A stretch of 64,000 nucleotides of DNA from contig NC_085121.1 of NCBI RefSeq assembly GCF_030269925.1, forward strand, positions 12,665,501 to 12,729,500, given 5' to 3'. The notes beneath the pieces are model-generated. The model did not search any database, was not told the origin of the DNA, and was given only the letters and a program-made list of their open reading frames with translations. Shown here piece by piece: positions 30,462 to 40,700 of the stretch (position 1 is its first letter; the number at the start of each line of letters is the position of its first letter). Source of the stretch: Bombyx mori. Lineage: Eukaryota; Arthropoda; Insecta; Lepidoptera; Bombycidae. Made by a program: the position numbers and the translations under genes.

Positions 30462-33400
30462 TGGCGACGTCTGACTGCTTAAAGGAGAGTCGCCGATTAT
30501 TTGTCACCGAAAGCTCAACCAAGCGCCGTTTTTTAATAGACACAGGCTCTGACCTCTCCTGTTATCCATATCAGTGGTTATCAAATAAGCCGATACGTTC
30601 AAATTATACATTAGCGGCTGCCAATGGTAGTGAGATACGCACTTTTGGTCACATACAAATGGCGCTTAATTTGGGGCTACGCCGCATATTTCAATGGCGA
30701 TTCATTATCGCCGACGTCAACACCGCAATCATCGGCTCCGATTTTCTGGCGCACTATCGGTTGTTGCCCGATTGTGCCAGTAAGAGACTTGTCGATAGTA
30801 TTACCGGGTTGTCATGCGTAGCTGCCGTCGCTGTTTTAGACCAGACCAGCGTCAAAGTTGTCTGCGCTCCGTCATCCCAATTTAGTGCACTTCTTGCGGA
30901 ATTTCCGTCCATTACGAAGCCACCAGGACTTATTCGTGAGCCGAAGCATAATACAGTTCATTATATTCTAACCACTGAGGGCGCCCCAGTCTCTTGTCGT
31001 CCTAGACGTCTGGCACCTCAAAAACTTCAAGAGGCCAAAAAGGTTTTTGATGATATGGTACAGTGCGGGACAGCCAGACCTTCGAAAAGTTCGTGGTCTT
31101 CTCCACTTCATATGGTCCCTAAGCGCGATGGCACCTGGCGACCCTGCGGCGATTATCGTGCTTTGAATTCACGTACCATACCCGACAGGTACCCAGTTCG
31201 CCATATCGGTGACGTCGGCCATAACATATCTGGGTGTAGTATATTTAGTACAATTGACCTCGTTAAGGCATATCAGCAAATTCCTGTTGCGCCTGAGGAT
31301 ATTTGTAAAACCGCCATCATAACACCCTTCGGACTCTATGAATTTAATTACATGACTTTTGGTCTGCGCAACGCAGGCCAAACGTTTCAAAGATTTATAG
31401 ACGAAGTTGTCCAAGGTCTCGATTTTTGCTTTGCGTACGTTGACGACATATTAGTGTATTCCCGTGATGCTCTTCAACATGCTGCACACCTTCGTACTCT
31501 TTTCAAGCGATTTGAAGATTACGGAATCGTTATAAATCCAGCAAAATGCGTGTTTGGTGCTCCTGAAGTTACTTTTCTCGGAAACAGAATATCTGCCGAC
31601 GGAACACAACCACCATCAGAGCGCATTCAAGCTCTAAAAGATTTTCCTCTACCACAGACTGTACAAGGACTCCGTCGTTTCATTGGGATGGTTAATTATT
31701 ATCGCCGATTTCTGCGCAATGCGGCCAAGTTACAAGCACCGCTAGTCAACGCGATCGTGGCCACTGGAGGTAAAGGTCTCACACCGATCACTTGGACACC
31801 TGAGCTCGAAGAATGCTTTAATGCCTGTAAGGATAGCTTGTCATCTGCAGCTCTGTTGGCACACCCTTTGCCTAACGCTGAACTAGGGCTTTTCACCGAC
31901 GCTTCCAGTTCTCACGTTGGTGCCTGCCTTCAGCAGAAAGTCGGTGATGCTTGGCAACCCCTGGGTTTCTTTAGTAAAAAGCTGAATCCCCGACAGTGCC
32001 AGTGGCCAGCATACTACCGAGAACTTCTTGCGGTATATGAGAGTGTGCAACATTATCGACACTTCCTAGCCGCACAGCACGTAACGATTTATACGGACCA
32101 TAAGCCATTAGTTTACGCGTTCTCGCAACGTCGCGAAAGGCTTCCTCCGGTACAGTTAAATCAACTGTCTTTTATTTCGCAGTTTACCACGGACATTGTC
32201 CATATAAAAGGGGAGGACAATACGGTGGCGGACGCCATGTCCCGCATCGAAGCTGTTAGTTTTGAAACTGACCATTCTGCTCTCTCCGCTTGCCAAAAAC
32301 TTGACGACGAATTGAAAAAGTATCGTAACGATGCGAATTCTTCTCTAAAACTAGAGAACGTCGTAGTTCCTGGCACAAACACTGTTTTGGTCTGCGACAT
32401 GTCAACAGGGCGACCACGCCCATTTGTATCGGAACCTATGCGAAAGAAGATTTTTGCTCAGCTACATAATCTTAGCCATCCTGGTACTAGATCAACCATT
32501 CGATTGATCTCAGACCGTTTCGTGTGGCCTGGCATTGCCAAAGATTGCCGTTATTGGTGCCAAACCTGCGTTGCTTGCCAGCGAAGTAAGGTGACGCGGC
32601 ATATAAAATCTCCACTTGGACACTTCTCCAGTCCTACGTCTCGACTGAAGCATGTCCATATTGACATCATAGGCCCTCTTCCATCTTGTTCTGACTTCCA
32701 ATACTGCCTGACTGCTGTGGATCGCTACACTCGATGGCCCGAAGTTTGGCCTATGCACGGAATAACAGCAGAAGAAGTGGCGAGCACCTTTGTAGCCGGT
32801 TGGATTGCTCGATTCGGAGTACCTGCTGTCATCACTACCGACCAGGGACGACAGTTCGAGTCGGACCTTTTCAGACGCCTTACTAATTTATGTGGTACTA
32901 AACGTATACGCACTACTAGTTACCACCCTTGTGCCAATGGGCTCGTGGAGCGCATGCATAGACAATTAAAGGCCTCTCTGATGTGTTATGATGATTCGTG
33001 GTTGAATGCATTACCTTTGGTCTTATTAGGAATGCGTTCGGCTTTTAAAGAAGATCTACAAGCAACAGTAGCGGAATTGCTTTACGGAGAAACATTAACG
33101 CTTCCAGGGGAACTGTTAGTACCTCCCGGTCCTTCTGGTTTCGAGGACCCGACGGATTTTGTCGTAAAGTTAAGACAGCGTATGTCTAAATTGCGTCCCA
33201 CTCCATGTTCCTCACACACTAAACCATCACCTTTCATATTTAAAAATCTTTCCACCGCCTCTCATGTCATGCTCAGGGAGGATTCGGTTAGACGTTCAAT
33301 GCAACCACCTTACTCTGGTCCTCATAGAGTTATATCTAGAGCCGAGGACGGAAAAACGTGGTCGATTGATGTAAAAGGGAAACAGGTGACGGTCAGTGTC

Positions 33401-33622
33401 GACAGAATTAAGCCAGCTTTCGTCGAGCATTCTTTAGTAGATCTCGTTCCAGCACCAGCACCGCGGGTTTCTGTGCCTCAACCAGCGCAACCGGATGCTA
33501 CTAATGTCCCTTCATGTCCACTCGTGCCTTCGGCACCTCTAACTGCTACTCCTACACATACACCTCAATATACCACCCGGTCAGGTCGCAGAGTCCACTT
33601 CTCCAAACCTTTCGACCTATGA
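30398..33622 (+). CDS. pol: pol of the gypsy element
   Basis: About 1074 residues, open throughout. Domains in order: aspartic protease ([10 protein letters not shown], ~residue 46-55); reverse transcriptase ([21 protein letters not shown] near 346); RNase H ([12 protein letters not shown] near 497; [10 protein letters not shown]); integrase with an HHCC finger (HNLSHPG ... CQTCVACQ, ~688-723) and the D,D,E residues in [17 protein letters not shown] and ANGLVERMH (~752, 813, 849); and a C-terminal GPY/F-like stretch (YSGPHRVIS near 974). The PR-RT-RH-IN order places it in Ty3/gypsy. The first codon is GTG in an overlap with gag, so translation as a Gag-Pol fusion by -1 frameshifting is expected. 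Confidence 0.95.
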   Translation: MYSTMYLDAAATFGKRQKQSMMATSDCLKESRRLFVTESSTKRRFLIDTGSDLSCYPYQWLSNKPIRSNYTLAAANGSEIRTFGHIQMALNLGLRRIFQWRFIIADVNTAIIGSDFLAHYRLLPDCASKRLVDSITGLSCVAAVAVLDQTSVKVVCAPSSQFSALLAEFPSITKPPGLIREPKHNTVHYILTTEGAPVSCRPRRLAPQKLQEAKKVFDDMVQCGTARPSKSSWSSPLHMVPKRDGTWRPCGDYRALNSRTIPDRYPVRHIGDVGHNISGCSIFSTIDLVKAYQQIPVAPEDICKTAIITPFGLYEFNYMTFGLRNAGQTFQRFIDEVVQGLDFCFAYVDDILVYSRDALQHAAHLRTLFKRFEDYGIVINPAKCVFGAPEVTFLGNRISADGTQPPSERIQALKDFPLPQTVQGLRRFIGMVNYYRRFLRNAAKLQAPLVNAIVATGGKGLTPITWTPELEECFNACKDSLSSAALLAHPLPNAELGLFTDASSSHVGACLQQKVGDAWQPLGFFSKKLNPRQCQWPAYYRELLAVYESVQHYRHFLAAQHVTIYTDHKPLVYAFSQRRERLPPVQLNQLSFISQFTTDIVHIKGEDNTVADAMSRIEAVSFETDHSALSACQKLDDELKKYRNDANSSLKLENVVVPGTNTVLVCDMSTGRPRPFVSEPMRKKIFAQLHNLSHPGTRSTIRLISDRFVWPGIAKDCRYWCQTCVACQRSKVTRHIKSPLGHFSSPTSRLKHVHIDIIGPLPSCSDFQYCLTAVDRYTRWPEVWPMHGITAEEVASTFVAGWIARFGVPAVITTDQGRQFESDLFRRLTNLCGTKRIRTTSYHPCANGLVERMHRQLKASLMCYDDSWLNALPLVLLGMRSAFKEDLQATVAELLYGETLTLPGELLVPPGPSGFEDPTDFVVKLRQRMSKLRPTPCSSHTKPSPFIFKNLSTASHVMLREDSVRRSMQPPYSGPHRVISRAEDGKTWSIDVKGKQVTVSVDRIKPAFVEHSLVDLVPAPAPRVSVPQPAQPDATNVPSCPLVPSAPLTATPTHTPQYTTRSGRRVHFSKPFDL

Positions 33623-33659
33623 TAATTTTTCTCTTTTTCTGCGGATTCTCCTTCTCCGT

Positions 33660-33669
33660 AGGGGGGTGG
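33660..33669 (+). promoter_or_regulatory. Polypurine tract of the gypsy element
   Basis: The sequence aggggggtgg immediately precedes the 3' LTR. This is the expected primer for plus-strand synthesis. Confidence 0.8.
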
Positions 33670-33932
33670 TGTGGCGTTTTATTATGCGTAAGCCGGAACG
33701 CACGAGATGTGGGAAAAAGGATATAGTCTGTGACACGAGGCCTTTTTACCGCCAAATATTTAAAACATAAAAATAATTTATAATGTGTTAAATAACTAAT
33801 ATACCTATTATAATTAACTGGAATTGTTTATGCCGCTACATCAATATAATTTATATTGTTTCAACTGTGGTGTTAATTACTTAAAACACGACTACGGCGA
33901 AATAAAGAAGGGACTCTATACGAACTCCCTCA
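33670..33932 (+). repeat. 3' LTR of the gypsy element
   Basis: 263 bp, same sequence as the 5' LTR by direct reading, followed by the CATG target duplication. Confidence 0.95.
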
Positions 33933-34339
33933 CATGTATAGATAAAAGATTAGGCTGTATGGTGTGATACCTTTACCTTTCCATTTGGAAAAATAAAATT
34001 ACTACTATTAATGTTATTATAAACTGAAACTCATTCATTTTAATTAAATTAAACATTAAATTGTGATAACCATGTTTTAATCTTATAATTAGTTGTATTA
34101 TCTATGTTTAACATTTAAGAAGCAACATCTAGTATGTATTATTTATTTTAAGAAATTACTCTACATTATAAAAAATTACACAAATTTGTATTATTGATAA
34201 GTTTGCTTTATTGCTTCGAAATTTAAGGTCCTCAAAGTAATTCCGCTAGGTTGAGAATAACTATGCACATGTTTTTGTTTCTTTTCGGGCTAATCTCTGA
34301 AATAGCTGAACCGAGTCTGGCTATTTATTTATTTTGTTG

Positions 34340-34592
34340 ACAGGGAAATTAATTCACAGTTCACCTAGTGTTATGTATTAGAGCCTGGAATTCACATTGT
34401 GAATACTACTTACCTTGAGACATGAGGTCAATGTCTTAATTGTTTAGTATAGTGGCTCCTCCACACTTCAAACCGAAAATCATGACTAATTTTTAGATGT
34501 GTGTAGGGTAACACTGCTAACAATCATTATTCGATATAAATACACCCAGCATCTTATCCTTTAGGCCATAATGACCATGTTCCGAAAATATT
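34340..34592 (-). repeat. Old Bm1 SINE, nearly full length
   Basis: Inverted Bm1 with heavy substitution. The tRNA-derived head is still visible at its far end ('cttatcctttaggccataat', around 34550). It lies ~180 bp upstream of the acid phosphatase start codon. Confidence 0.6.
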
Positions 34593-34773
34593 CCCACTGA
34601 ATAATTTTAAAACTGTAATATTAACGGTAAAATTAGAAAAGATAAGTTAAAGTTACCGTTTTCTGCTTCAAATTGTGAATAAAATAGTTACATGTTTCGC
34701 TGTGCAAACGTTTTAATCTCTGTTACAATATTTTTTATATTGTAAATTGAAGAATCTCAATAAATTATCAACA

Positions 34774-37700
34774 ATGAAAAATGAACTATTCATTTCAGAA
34801 CAAATGGAATATGATAATGATGATAACTCATGGAGAAGACCGTCCACCACTCAGCAGAATAAATGTCATCGGATTCCAAAGAGGTCGACCACAACTGCAG
34901 TAGTAGTGCTGGGCTTGGCGGTACTGAGCTGTCTCCTTGGATACTGCGTTTTGAGCGAAACATTACCTTATGAATCTAAAACTCTTCGTTTGGTTATTAT
35001 CGTAAGTGGAAAAATCCCATGCACTACTCTTTTTTGCGTTGCACACAGACAGACAAGCATATGTACAATACGGCATAGCAAAACACATAGGATGGTTAGT
35101 ATAATTTCCTATCAAATAGAAAAGATGTTCCATTGAGAGAGCATCCTTTCTAGATAGAGCGATGTTCTTAATGTTGTTATATATTTAGCATCAAGTTCTC
35201 ATCAAGAAGTGGCCAATGCCTTTGAGTGCTACTTTGCTAATATCCCAGCTTCTACTACAAAATCTTTAATTTTATCTCCTACCATTGCCGAATCATTACT
35301 GCAAGATCATGTTGATAAATGCAGTGTTAACTTTAAGTTCACAAATATTGATATAAAGGACATAATTGATAATTTCAAGCTCATTAATATTAAGAAAACT
35401 GGTGATTAATGGGGAATTTCAGTTAAGGTTATAAAAAATCCATTATTGATATAATAGCACCTTTTTTTTTTTCGGGCCGAGGTCCGCACCTCCTACGAAG
35501 CGCCCGGGCCTCGGGGGTGCGCGGGGTATGTGAGACTCAACGATCTGCAGGTGTTGAGAGCAGACCGTGGGCCCAAGGAATTTAGGGTCCATCCACTAAA
35601 AGACTCCCCTGCACTCTTACACCCGGCGTCCGATCTCCGTCCGGGGTCAAAACCCGGTCAGAGTAGGGGGGTTCCCGCGGTCAACACTACAACCATACAC
35701 GCGGCGCCACCCCGAGGACGCCCGACCGACGGGTCGTCGAGGCGATAGTCGACGACCAACGACGTCGGTCTCCGCGGTACGGCGGCCCTACCAGGCGGCC
35801 CGGGCGATGCCGCTGGTGTTCCGGGATACCCCGCTGGGCCAGAACCGGAAGTCGGAACGCGATACACCGCCGACCGGGTTGCTCTTCCACAGTATGTTCG
35901 GCAACGACAGCAACGACGAAAATGCGGACCGCATCGCAGTCCGCAGCCGCCGACGCGTCGTCCCGTCCTCCTGGTACCAGCGCCTCAACCCTTTAGGTCG
36001 ACCCGTGACCATCACAGGGAGGAGACTGCCTCCTCATAGGGGCCGAAGCTGGACAAACGCCCTCCTCCGACCCCCGGCTCGACGGCGGCGGCACGTGCGC
36101 CGAGAGGGAGGAAGAGTTCTCCCTCTCCCGTTCCGCCGCCTCCTTCTGCGAGATGGTGGACTCGCAGAAGTCGAGCATCGCCTGCCAGGACTCATCGCTG
36201 CCGAGCATCGCAGCCACGACGGTCGCCAGCGACAAGTCCGGTCCTATTTTTGCAACGAGAGCGCGGCGCTGCTCCGCGAAAGTGGGGCAGTACGCGAGCG
36301 TGTGCTCCGCTGTGTCCTCGTTGCAGCCACTGCAGTGGTGGCACTTCGGCGTCGGCTCCCTCCGAGCGACGAGGTGCAGGTAGCGACCGAAACAGCCGTG
36401 TCCCGTGAGCACCTGCGTCGCTCCGAAGGTGAGACGTCCTCGGTCGCGATTCACCCAGTCCGAGAGGACCGGGCGGATCGCCTCGACAGTCCGTCGCCCG
36501 TAGGCGGTGTCCGCCAGGCGGCGAGACCACGGGACGGGGCTCCCCCCTGGAGCGGAGATCACATCGCCACGCGTAATCCGCAACGAGCGCCTCCGCTTCC
36601 AGGTCCCAGGGAGGCGTCCCGGCGACGATATAATCGCACCTTACCTAGCTACAATATTTAATGACTGTATTGATTGTGGTGTGTTTCTTGATCTAATGAA
36701 ATATAGTAAAATAATACCATTGTTTAAATCAGGTAGTACTTTTGACCGCTCTAACTTTAGGCCCATTTCAGTACTACCTACATTGAGTAAAATTTTTGAA
36801 AAAATTATTTTGGAACAACTTTTGAACCATTTCAATTCCAATAACCTGCTTCATAACAAACAATATGGATTCACTAGAGGTCGTTCAACTATTGATGCAG
36901 GTGTAGATCTTATTAAAAATACCTATTTTTCAGGCTTGGGAGGAATCGCATGATGCCCTTGGGGTATTCTGCGACTTATCTATAGCTTTTGATTGTGTTG
37001 AGCACAATGTATTAACATTGTTGAGGAAATTACACCATAATGGTATTAGAGGCGTTTCATTAGAACTTATTAAATCTTATTTATCCAGAAGAGTCCAAAA
37101 GCTAGACGTTAAAGGAAAGAGATCTTCCGGTGTCTTAATTATTTGTGGGTGATCCTCAGGGCTCCATATTGGGTCCCTTCCTATTTCTTGTGTATATCAA
37201 TGATTTACCAAAGTTTATTGAAACCCGTCACGAGGTCGTATTATTCGCTGACGATACATCCTTATTGTTTACAATTAAACGACAATTGGAAGATTATGAC
37301 GATGTGAATGATGCTATCTCGCGCGTGATACATTAGTTTAGTGTTAATAATCTGCTATTAAAATTAAATAACAAAAAAACAAAATGTATAAAATTTACCA
37401 CACCTAATGTTAGACAAGTAGACATTAATATTACTGTAAGTGGAGAGACACTGGAGCTTGTGGATTCGACAGTTTTTCTTGATATAACAGTTGATTCCAA
37501 GCTGCAGTGGGGTCCTCCATATGCAAGTTAGCGAGTAGACTTAGTTCTGCAGCGTTTGCGGTAAAAAAATACGAACGTATACTAATGAAGTTACGGCACC
37601 TCTGGTTTATTTCAGTTATTTTCATAGTGTTATGTCCTAGTGCATTTTGTTATGGGGCAATGCAGCCAATGTCGAAACGATTTTCATCCTGCAGAAAAGG

Positions 37701-40700
37701 GCTATTCGTGCTATTTATAATATGCACCCGAGGGAATCCTTGAGGGACAAGGTTAAGGAAATCAACACATTTTTTAAAATTTATTGTACGTGCGTAAAAA
37801 CATTGAAGAATTCCCCAGTCTGCGATTTGCATAATGTGAACACTAGGAACAAACATAGCCTTGCGTTGCCGGCGGCTCAAATTAAGAAAATAAGCAACTC
37901 TTTTAGGGGGCTGGGTGTACAACTTTTCAACAAGATCCCACAAAACGTGCAATTACTACCTGTTCATAGATTTAAGAAAACTGTCAAGGAACGTTTGTGG
38001 AATAAGGCATATTATAAAGTTAAGGATTATTTACTAGATGGCACTATGTGGGAATGAGGCGTTCGTTCCAGGCCTTTTCATTTTTCATTATTATTATTAT
38101 TTTTATTGTATTTTTTGACTTGTTTTTTTGTTTATTGTAAATATTTTTACTTATTTAAAAAAGAAGAAAATTTTTGAGAAAAAACAAAAAAACAATACCC
38201 GCTTAGTTTGTTTCGCCGGTTCTTCTCAGGACTGCGGCTCTTTTTGGAACCGGTAGTAGAGTTAACATTTTTATTTATATTTTGACATTCAACAAGTGTG
38301 TTATGCTGACATCTAAGTTGAAATAAATGATTTTGAATTTGAATTTGAGCAATTATACTCTGTGATTAAAGTTTTTCCAGGTTTATTTTATTTTGCTTGT
38401 TGAAAAATTATCACACTCTTATTTTTCTTAATCATCGTCTGCCTAGTGGTTTCAATAATTGTATTTATCCAGGTTGTAGTTTAGAATAACTGAAAATTGT
38501 TCACTTAGAATCAGCAAAACAAGATAGTTATATTTGAAAGGATTAAGTAATTGAGTAAGATTGGATACTATAACTATACCATTACTATATATGAAATATG
38601 GGGCGGTAGCATTAGCTTGGAATTGACAGCAACTCATATCAGGATCTTTTTAATAAACAGATAGAATTAATATTATTTCAATGTTTTAGTTGTTTCGTCA
38701 TGGTGCCCGAACTCCGGTTTCAACATATAGAAGTGATCCCTACAGGAACTACCAGTGGCCCGATGGATATGGTAGTCTTACAAATGTAGGTATTAAATTA
38801 AAAGTCTAATAAATATAATTTTATATTATCATAGATGGACAGACTAACTATAGTACAGTAAGCAATTAATAGGGTTCCTAGGCACTATCAATGCTGCAAC
38901 TCTATAAACATGAGCATGAATGAATCTCAATTGTGTTTCCATAATTCAATATTAAGTGAATGTCAGAGTTAGTAATGAAAATTGCATTTTCACAATAAAT
39001 TTTAGCAAGTTGTGAGCTGCTAACTGATTCTTCTTCATTCTACAATGGTCTATCAAACTACACTGAGTCAATGGATAAACCATGATTATTTAAAAGTGCT
39101 TGTGAAAGCCATGTTGTCCATGTGATGGACTGACCAAATCAAGTCGGCAGTTGGTGGGTGTTTGAGACTCACCACAAACCGTGAGAAGTGGTGATTGCTC
39201 GTGAGGCGTATAACGTCTGCCCACAGCAATGATACTGAATAATGACCATGAACACTCTTAACAAGGTGTGAAAGGATGTGAAGGCCAAGTTGAATAAATA
39301 ACTTTAATTTTTATTGATTGGTTGAATGATTTTTATATTTTCCATATATGTTATTGCATATGTATATCCAGTATTATATAGAAATATATATACATATTTC
39401 TATTACATTATATTATATAGTATGTAATTATTAATTAAAGAGTAAAACTATGTAAAAATACTGGATATTCTGATTATAGTAATTAAAGTAAAAAATACTG
39501 ATTTTTATATAAATCACCATACCACAAATTGGATATTGAATTAGTTTATGGGTAGACTACATTTTTTTATTATTGCTTAGATGGGTATGACCCACAGCCC
39601 TTATAGCGTTAAGTGGTTATTGGAGCCCATAGACATCAACAATGTAAATAGCACCCACATGGAGATATGAGTTCTAAGGTCTCAGTTTTTATAGTACAGC
39701 AGCTGCCCCACCATTTAAACTGAAATGCATTACTGCTTCATGACAGAAATAGGCAGGGCGGTGGTACCTACTTGCGCAGACTCACAAGATTACACCATTA
39801 ATAATATAACTAAATATCGAAATAAATAAAAACTATAAGCATAATTTTTATTTATTTCAATATTCCACACCCTTTTTTTTTTCAATGCATATTTGAACTT
39901 TTTCCTATACTAGCTAGGATACTCTTAAACTGGATTGCATGACACATTTGGTCACCGGTGACAAGAACCCTTTGCCTGTTCCAAACATGATCAATATAAT
40001 ATAGAACTATTTTCTATACAATTCGGAATTTGAAAACGTAATTCAATTCAACAGGTGGGAAAGATGCAATTGTACGAATTAGGAAAGAAATACCGCAGCT
40101 ACTATGCCAACTACATACCCGAGGACTATTATGAGAAAAACGTGTACGTACAGAGCAGCGACAAGTCTCGTTGCATGATGAGTGCGTACACATTCCTGGC
40201 GGGACTATTCCCTCCGTCGCAACGGCAAACTTGGCATGCGGAGTTGCCATGGCAACCAATACCGGTCCACTCACTGCCCCGGCTTCTTGACAATGTAAGT
40301 TATATTCAGTTTGTAAGCGAGAAGAGTTTCTATTTCTTTGACTTCAGCTCTTGGCTCGTCTGATCACAGTAGCTACCTGACAATTATAATCAGTAAGTCT
40401 AGAATAATCCGAAAAAAGAATAAAACAGTAACTAAAATTTAATTCAAACTAGCTGACCCGGCAGACTTCGTAGTGCCTCAATCGATGAATAAAAGACCTA
40501 AACTTTTGTACAATATTATATAAACTTAAAACAAACAAAAGGAATCCGTCCGACGGGGTACAAATCAAAGGAAAAACAAAATTGTTATTTTTATTTAATT
40601 CCGATTTTTTTTCATATTTATCTACCTTTTAAACCTTCTCTGGACTTTCACAAATAATTCAAGACGAAAATTAGCCAAATCGGTACAGCCGTTCTCGAGT

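Larger units (their letters stand above)
28404..33932 (+). mobile_element. Complete Ty3/gypsy LTR retrotransposon
   Basis: 5529 bp, bounded by two 263-bp LTRs (TGTGGCG...CTCA) and the direct repeat CATG at 28400-28403 and 33933-33936. Order: LTR, primer site, repetitive leader, gag (29523-30461), pol (30398-33622, -1 frame relative to gag), polypurine tract, LTR. No env frame follows pol; only ~50 bp separate the pol stop from the 3' LTR. The LTRs appear identical base for base and both frames are open, so the insertion is recent. It lies between the SDR cluster and the acid phosphatase gene. Confidence 0.95.

Noticed and set aside
34747..34773. Extended N-terminus of the acid phosphatase starting at TTG
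   Set aside because: The frame is open there but has no ATG; the first ATG in good context is at 34774.
35530..36661. Plus-strand proteins rich in Arg and Pro
   Set aside because: Antisense shadows of the GC-rich R1-like LINE, whose real frame is on the minus strand.
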